Shown here piece after piece: positions 1-3,123 of a stretch of 5,497 bases of DNA (the stretch's first letter is position 1; every line of letters begins with the position of its first letter). Location of the stretch: assembly GCA_035282865.1 (NCBI GenBank), contig DATEVB010000178.1, forward strand, positions 1-5,497. Direction: 5' to 3'. Source of the stretch: UBA4744 sp035282865 (GTDB lineage Bacteria; Actinomycetota; Acidimicrobiia; Spongiisociales; UBA4744). Below the pieces are notes generated by a model. That model did no database searches. It worked only from the letters and a program-made list of their open reading frames with translations, and was not told the origin of the DNA. Made by a program: the position numbers and the translations under genes.

Positions 1-103
1 CGGCAATCAGGTTGCCGGAATCGAGCACATCGTTGTGATCGAGTAAGAAGAGCACGCCGAGCACGATCAGTACAAAGCCGACCAGAAGACGTCCGCGGCT
101 CAT
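1..103 (-). CDS. LiaI/LiaF-like (DUF5668-type) small membrane protein, N-terminal part
   Basis: The gene runs off the left edge; 34 N-terminal residues are visible. It starts at the ATG whose complement is 101-103. A purine-rich ribosome binding site (AAGGAAGG, complement of 108-115) lies just upstream, which fixes the start. The protein begins MSRGRLLVGFVLIVLGVLFL, a short basic head followed by one hydrophobic helix (about residues 6-21). Next come a charged LDHNDVLD turn and the beginning of a second segment. This pattern of a Gly-rich helix ending in GVLFLLD is typical of the LiaI-LiaF-like transmembrane domain found in cell-envelope stress proteins and many small actinobacterial membrane proteins. 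By family it should sit in the cytoplasmic membrane. A stand-alone small protein or the N-terminus of a longer LiaF-like protein cannot be told apart here. It is divergent from the LOG-family gene and shares its upstream region. Confidence 0.82.
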   Translation of the reverse strand, partial: MSRGRLLVGFVLIVLGVLFLLDHNDVLDSGNLIA

Positions 104-300
104 GGGACCTTCCTTCTTCGAGGGTCCTCCCATCCTCGCATAGCGCACCCCATCGAGTCCAGAGTCGACGGGACTTGTTTCAGGTTCATGTTGCAGGTTT
201 ATCTGTCCCCCTCCCCCGGGTGAGCAAAGCCGGCCGGTTGGGGGCCTTGGCCGGCCGGCCACGACTTGAAACCCGCGCTCGAGCGGCCCAGACTCCCGGC
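104..300. other. Divergent intergenic region
   Basis: This 197-base gap separates the minus-strand membrane protein from the plus-strand LOG-family gene and must hold both promoters. The left part carries the ribosome binding site of the membrane gene. The right part contains a strong GC-rich inverted repeat (229-259). An in-frame TTG at 175 would extend the LOG gene through most of this region. The extra 42 residues are rich in Arg, Ala and Pro, match no part of the LOG fold and would read through the hairpin, so I treat it as non-coding. A weak sigma70-like pair (TTGTTT 175-180 and TTATCT 199-204, 18-base spacer) could drive the LOG gene, but it is far from consensus. Confidence 0.6.
229..259. 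repeat. GC-rich inverted repeat / hairpin (GGCCGGCC type)
   Basis: GCCGGCCGG (229-237) and CCGGCCGGC (251-259) are perfect reverse complements. They could form a 9-bp, all-GC stem with a 13-base loop (238-250). The right arm is part of a 12-base perfect palindrome (249-260), so it can also fold on itself or act as a two-fold symmetric protein site. It lies 42 bases before the LOG-family ATG with no T-tract after it, so a rho-independent terminator is unlikely. An operator or a 5'-leader structure is more plausible, but chance in GC-rich DNA is possible. Confidence 0.45.
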
Positions 301-843
301 ATGCGCAACCCGATCGTCGCCGTCATCGGCGCCTCCCAAGCCCGACCCGAAGATCCCGACTACCAGGACGGGGTTCGCCTCGGAAGGCTGCTGGCGGAGG
401 CAGGGTGCACGGTCGCCAGCGGCGGGTACGGAGGGCTGATGGAAGCCGTCTCCGCCGGTGCCGCGGAGGTTGGGGGCCGGGTCATCGGTGTCACTGCCCC
501 GACCGTTTTCCCGGGTAGATCGGGCGCCAACCTGCATGTGACGGACGAACGGCCGGCGGTCACCATCACCGAACGAATCCAGGAATTGCTCACGCTCGCT
601 GATGCCGTCGTCGCCCTCCCCGGCAGCCTGGGCACCCTCACCGAATTGGCCGTTGCCTGGAACATCGCCTATGTGGCACCGTTCAGCGGTGGTCGTCCCA
701 AACCGATCGTCGCCGTCGGGCCCATCTGGGGGGAGCTCGTGCCGCTGCTGGCCGAGCGCCTGGCCACCAACGGCAAGCTCGTGCAATGCGTCGGCACCGT
801 CGAGGAAGCCGCCGCACAAGTGGTTAGGCACCTCGGGTCTTAG
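301..843 (+). CDS. LOG-family (lysine decarboxylase-like / TIGR00725-TIGR00730-type) Rossmann protein
   Basis: The 180-residue protein has the LOG fold, a Rossmann-like nucleotide-binding domain. Characterised members remove the base from nucleoside 5'-monophosphates, as in cytokinin riboside monophosphate phosphoribohydrolases. Visible signatures are an N-terminal strand and turn, IVAVIGAS (5-12), and SGGYGGLMEAV (40-50), equivalent to the family's GGGxxGLM loop. ITERIQELLTLADAVVALPG (89-108) is followed by PGSLGTLTE (107-115), the counterpart of the PGGxGTxxE phosphate/ribose loop, with E115 as the expected key acid and R92 aligning with the family arginine. The second Gly of PGG is Ser109, and the Arg-Lys pair of MHERK-type LOG proteins is Arg-Ile here, so true LOG activity is uncertain; TIGR00725-like proteins of unknown role are an equally good home. 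The ATG at 301 is preferred over the upstream TTG at 175 because the fold begins exactly there, although no good Shine-Dalgarno precedes it. It is cytosolic and probably dimeric by family. Confidence 0.85.
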   Translation: MRNPIVAVIGASQARPEDPDYQDGVRLGRLLAEAGCTVASGGYGGLMEAVSAGAAEVGGRVIGVTAPTVFPGRSGANLHVTDERPAVTITERIQELLTLADAVVALPGSLGTLTELAVAWNIAYVAPFSGGRPKPIVAVGPIWGELVPLLAERLATNGKLVQCVGTVEEAAAQVVRHLGS

Positions 844-893
844 GAGACTGCTGCCCGCCAGACGATCATCTCGGCCAGGACCGAATACAACGG

Positions 894-899
894 TATGAT
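894..899 (+). promoter_or_regulatory. Candidate -10 box (TATGAT)
   Basis: TATGAT matches five of six bases of the TATAAT consensus. It lies in the gap after the LOG-family stop, about 64 bases before the preferred GTG of the next gene. No convincing -35 hexamer is seen 16-18 bases upstream. It suggests the small zinc-ribbon gene has its own start rather than depending on read-through. Confidence 0.35.
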
Positions 900-953
900 C
901 TGCTCGCTGGGAGAGCCGTTGTCTTGTTGCTGCTCGCCTGGTCGCGAAGAGGC

Positions 954-958
954 AGGGG
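954..958 (+). promoter_or_regulatory. Ribosome binding site that decides the GTG start at 963
   Basis: AGGGG, inside a GGCAGGGGAA purine run, sits four bases before the GTG at 963. The in-frame TTG at 924 has no such motif and would add only 13 residues rich in Leu and Arg, so the GTG is preferred. Confidence 0.45.
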
Positions 959-962
959 AAGC

Positions 963-1283
963 GTGGCTCTCAGATCGAACGGATCGGCAAGCGGGGAACA
1001 AATCGGCAAGCACCGCGCCCACCTTGGCCGGTGGCGTCGGCTCGGTCTCGCCATCGGCAGCGCGTTTCACAACCAACGCCGCCAGTGTCGAGCGGGCCAC
1101 CACCAATTTGCAGATCCGACTCCCATCGGCGGAGGAATCTTCCGCACTACCTGCCTGGCATGCGGAGCAATATCGCTCGACCTTCGCGAGGCCACGGAGC
1201 CGGCCGAGACCCAGCTTTTCAGAAGACAGGGTGAGCTGCAGACGTTTGCCATTCTGCGACGCCAGGCCTTTCGCCGTTCTTGA
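963..1283 (+). CDS. Probable small zinc-ribbon protein of unknown function
   Basis: The predicted 106-residue protein starts at a GTG with a close AGGGG. The N-terminal 40 residues are basic and low in recognisable structure. The core reads CRAGHHQFADPTPIGGG (42-58), then TCLACGAISLDL (63-74), giving C42-x3-H46 and C64-x2-C67. That spacing suits one zinc ion held by a treble-clef or ribbon-like knuckle, with a Pro/Gly-rich loop between the halves. The rest (75-106) is polar and Arg-rich. Seeing conserved-looking Gly and Pro around paired metal ligands is my main reason to call it coding. I do not recognise a named family. By hand count, GC at codon positions 1, 2 and 3 over 966-1280 is roughly 68, 57 and 66 percent, an unusually flat pattern, so the call rests on the motif. 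A longer minus-strand frame overlaps it but lacks a credible start. It lies between the LOG gene and the phosphatase, 45 bases before the latter. Confidence 0.5.
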   Translation: MALRSNGSASGEQIGKHRAHLGRWRRLGLAIGSAFHNQRRQCRAGHHQFADPTPIGGGIFRTTCLACGAISLDLREATEPAETQLFRRQGELQTFAILRRQAFRRS

Positions 1284-1310
1284 TCCAAGCGGAGCGGGGG
1301 CGCTCGCAAC

Positions 1311-1316
1311 TACACT
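1311..1316 (+). promoter_or_regulatory. Candidate -10 box (TACACT) for the phosphatase gene
   Basis: TACACT fits the TAnnnT pattern of actinobacterial -10 elements and lies 12 bases before the ATG at 1329. Transcription would begin around 1322-1324, leaving a leader of only about six bases. No Shine-Dalgarno is seen, which agrees with a leaderless or near-leaderless message. The same heptamer TACACTT precedes the next gene. Confidence 0.45.
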
Positions 1317-1328
1317 TCCCGGCTGGTC

Positions 1329-1823
1329 ATGGGTAACAAGAAGAGAGCAGAAGAACGTCGCCGAACGCTCTACCTGGTCCGCCACGCCAAAGCCGGTGAG
1401 CGGCGCGCCTGGGACGGCGATGATCGTCGGCGACCGCTCTCCCGACGGGGACGCCGTCAAGCCAAACAATTGGTCGCCATGTTTGGCGGGCACGCCATCG
1501 ACCGGCTGCTCACCAGCCCGTACCTTCGCTGCCGCCAAACCCTGGAACCACTCGCCAAGAAGCGCGGTCTGACGATCGAAGAACGACCAGAACTCGAAGA
1601 GCACACACCGATCGACGACACACTCCGCCTCGTCAAGAAGCTGGCCGGGTCAAGCGCCATGATATGCACCCACGGTGATGTGATCCCGGCGCTCATCGAT
1701 CGGCTCCAACAGGAGGGCATGGAAGTGTCGGGCCCCATGGACACCAAGAAGGGCTCGGTCTGGATCATCACGGCCAAGGGCAACCGGTTGGTCCGGGCCG
1801 ACTACCTGCCACCACCCGCCTAG
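1329..1823 (+). CDS. SixA-type histidine phosphatase, related to the C-terminal domain of MutT1
   Basis: This 164-residue protein belongs to the histidine phosphatase superfamily (phosphoglycerate-mutase-like). The catalytic RHG-type motif is LVRHAKAG (16-23), with R18 and H19 as the phosphate-binding Arg and phospho-accepting His. TSPYLRCRQT (62-71) supplies a second Arg (R67), a Glu-rich stretch (85-91) follows the next helix, and CTHGDVIP (113-120) provides the second His, H115. KKGSVWII (140-147) forms the closing strand. The combination of SSPYLRC-like, CTHGDVI-like and KGSVW-like elements resembles the phosphatase half of actinobacterial MutT1 proteins more than E. coli SixA. The Nudix half is absent, and the ATG at 1329 with only 11 residues before the first strand leaves no room for it. 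The substrate could be a phosphohistidine protein or a nucleotide/dinucleotide; the sequence does not decide. It is cytosolic, without a signal peptide. It is flanked by its own -10 box and a 50-base gap to the next gene. Confidence 0.88.
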   Translation: MGNKKRAEERRRTLYLVRHAKAGERRAWDGDDRRRPLSRRGRRQAKQLVAMFGGHAIDRLLTSPYLRCRQTLEPLAKKRGLTIEERPELEEHTPIDDTLRLVKKLAGSSAMICTHGDVIPALIDRLQQEGMEVSGPMDTKKGSVWIITAKGNRLVRADYLPPPA

Positions 1824-1861
1824 GACGTCCAGCCTCCACCCCAGACCAGCGGCGCCTTTCG

Positions 1862-1867
1862 TACACT
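1862..1867 (+). promoter_or_regulatory. Candidate -10 box (TACACT) giving a leaderless mRNA
   Basis: TACACT ends six bases before the ATG at 1874. If its last T is at -7, transcription starts exactly on the A of the ATG. No Shine-Dalgarno is present between the hexamer and the start, so the gene is probably translated from a leaderless message, as is common in Actinobacteria. A -35 hexamer is not evident. Confidence 0.55.
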
Positions 1868-1873
1868 TGACGC

Positions 1874-3016
1874 ATGAATGACCATCTGGACGGCTACCGC
1901 GATCGCTTCCCGATCTTGGCCGATACCAGCTACCTCGTGAGCCATTCGCTCGGTGCGATGCCCCTGGCTGCCCGGCACGAACTGCAACGCTACGCCGACG
2001 AATGGGCGTCGCGGGGCGTACGCGCCTGGAGTGAAGGTTGGTGGGAAACGCCGGTGACGGTCGGCGACGACCTCGCCCCGATCGTCGGAGCGCCGGTCGG
2101 GTCGATCGCCATGGTCCAGAACGTGACGGTTGCCCAAGCGGTTATCGCTTCCTGCTTCTCGCTGGCCGGCCCGCGCAACCGGGTGGTCTTTTCCGAGCTC
2201 AACTTTCCCTCGGTCATGTATACGTGGCACAACGTCGCCGGGGCGCACGTCGTCACGGTGCGCAGCTGGGACGGCGTGACCGTGCCCACGGAGACGTTCC
2301 TGGCCGCCATCGACCATCGGACGGCCGTCATCCCACTCTCCCACGTGCTGTTCAGGAGCGCCTATATCCAGGACGCCCGGGCGATCATCGCCCGCGCCCA
2401 CGAGGTCGGGGCGTTCGTGGTCCTCGACTGCTACCAATCGGCCGGCACCGTGCCGTTCTCCCTCTCCGAACTGGAGGTGGATTTTGCGGTGGGCGGTTCG
2501 GTCAAATGGCTGTGCGGGGGTCCCGGGGCGGGCTGGCTATATGTCCGGCCCGACCTACAAGAGACCTTCCAGCCGCGCTTCGTCGGGTGGCAGGGTGATC
2601 GCGCCCCGTTCGAGTTCCGACCCGGACCGGTGGAGTATGCGCCGGGCATCTGGCGCTTCCTGTCGGGCACCCCGAACGTGCCCGCTCTGTACGGAGCGGG
2701 GGCGGGCTATCGGATCGTGCAGGAGGTCGGAATCCAGGCCATCCGCCAGAAATCGTTGCGTATGACCCAGTGGATCATCGACATGGCAGACGAATTGGAC
2801 ATCCCGGTCAAATCTGAAACCTCACCCGAACGCCGCGGCGGGGCGGTGACCCTCGATGTAGGAGACGAAGACCGGGTCGTCGCCGCTCTGGGCGATCGCC
2901 GGGTCATCGTCGATGCTCGACCCGGTGCCGGTATCCGGGTCGGCCCCCATTTCTACAACTCGGATGAGGATTTGGCCAGGCTGCGGGAAGGTCTGGTCGA
3001 GATACTGGAACGCTGA
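1874..3016 (+). CDS. Kynureninase-like, aminotransferase class V-fold PLP enzyme
   Basis: The 380-residue protein has the fold type I PLP architecture and most resembles kynureninases and the related class V aminotransferase group. Landmarks in order: DTSYLVSHSLGAMP (17-30), matching the kynureninase YLxxxSLG opening; EGWWETPVTVGDDLAPIVGA (54-73); NVTVAQAV (83-90), the PLP-phosphate turn region; ELNFPSVMYTW (108-118); LSHVLFRSAYIQDA (155-168); LDCYQSAGTVP (184-194), where D185 should bind the pyridine nitrogen; GGSVKWLCGGPGAGWLYV (207-224), with K211 as the Schiff-base lysine (codon 2504-2506); GWQG (238-241); and RFLSGTPNVPAL (261-272). The small C-terminal domain ends with GAGIRVGPHFYN (351-362). 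Two sites differ from classical kynureninase: the Tyr before the PLP lysine is Val210, and the FPTD/FPSD Asp is Val114. It may therefore be a cleaving or transaminating relative with another substrate. No other kynurenine-pathway gene is nearby. It is slightly shorter than typical kynureninases (about 400-420 residues) but appears complete and cytosolic. Confidence 0.88.
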   Translation: MNDHLDGYRDRFPILADTSYLVSHSLGAMPLAARHELQRYADEWASRGVRAWSEGWWETPVTVGDDLAPIVGAPVGSIAMVQNVTVAQAVIASCFSLAGPRNRVVFSELNFPSVMYTWHNVAGAHVVTVRSWDGVTVPTETFLAAIDHRTAVIPLSHVLFRSAYIQDARAIIARAHEVGAFVVLDCYQSAGTVPFSLSELEVDFAVGGSVKWLCGGPGAGWLYVRPDLQETFQPRFVGWQGDRAPFEFRPGPVEYAPGIWRFLSGTPNVPALYGAGAGYRIVQEVGIQAIRQKSLRMTQWIIDMADELDIPVKSETSPERRGGAVTLDVGDEDRVVAALGDRRVIVDARPGAGIRVGPHFYNSDEDLARLREGLVEILER

Positions 3017-3088
3017 GGCTCACATTCGGGCAAAGCAGCGGACCGTGACCCTCCGGAAACGGCTCAGCTCAACGTCGCGTCTCTTCCC

Positions 3089-3094
3089 TACAAT
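3089..3094 (+). promoter_or_regulatory. Candidate -10 box (TACAAT) for the ATPase gene
   Basis: TACAAT differs from TATAAT at one base and lies 29 bases before the ATG at 3124, within the 107-base gap after the PLP-enzyme gene. Transcription would start near 3101, giving a leader of about 23 bases that includes the ribosome binding site. No good -35 match is visible 16-18 bases upstream. No terminator-like hairpin with a T-run is seen in the same gap. Confidence 0.5.
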
Positions 3095-3111
3095 CGATCC
3101 GGCCGAACGGT

Positions 3112-3118
3112 GAAGGAG
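3112..3118 (+). promoter_or_regulatory. Ribosome binding site of the ATPase gene
   Basis: GAAGGAG is a strong Shine-Dalgarno match five bases before the ATG at 3124. It fixes the start, although the reading frame stays open for some distance upstream. Of the plus-strand genes here, only this one has a clearly canonical site. Confidence 0.8.
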
Positions 3119-3123
3119 CATAC

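Noticed and set aside
104..128. GGACC / GGTCC inverted repeat next to the membrane-protein start
   Set aside because: The perfect stem is only 5 bp and overlaps the ribosome binding site; this is within chance for GC-rich DNA.
175..300. N-terminal extension of the LOG-family gene from the TTG at 175
   Set aside because: The added 42 residues are low-complexity and outside the fold, there is no ribosome binding site at 175, and the extension would translate the 229-259 hairpin.
199..831. A 210-codon minus-strand frame antisense to the LOG gene
   Set aside because: It is fully explained as the shadow of the LOG-family gene; its Gly/Asp-rich sequence has no motif and no start signal.
895..1572. 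A 225-codon plus-strand frame starting at the ATG at 895
   Set aside because: It overlaps the phosphatase gene by more than 240 bases in another frame, has Ser/Arg/Pro-rich composition typical of an out-of-frame reading and shows no domain.
840..1604. A 254-codon minus-strand frame running through the small-gene region and into the phosphatase gene
   Set aside because: Its first third is antisense to the certain phosphatase gene, and in the remaining part there is no start codon with a ribosome binding site. A CxxC (YCSACQ) appears in it but without a second metal-binding pair. It cannot be excluded completely for 844-1320.
1820..2437. A 205-codon minus-strand frame over the start of the PLP-enzyme gene
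   Set aside because: It is antisense to a gene with clear family motifs, and its His/Asp/Arg/Gly-rich composition is typical of complementary readings of GC-rich codons.
3013..3068. GCTGAG ... CTCAGC inverted pair after the PLP-enzyme gene as a possible terminator
   Set aside because: The arms are only 6 bp, 44 bases apart and not followed by a T-run, so a rho-independent terminator is not supported.
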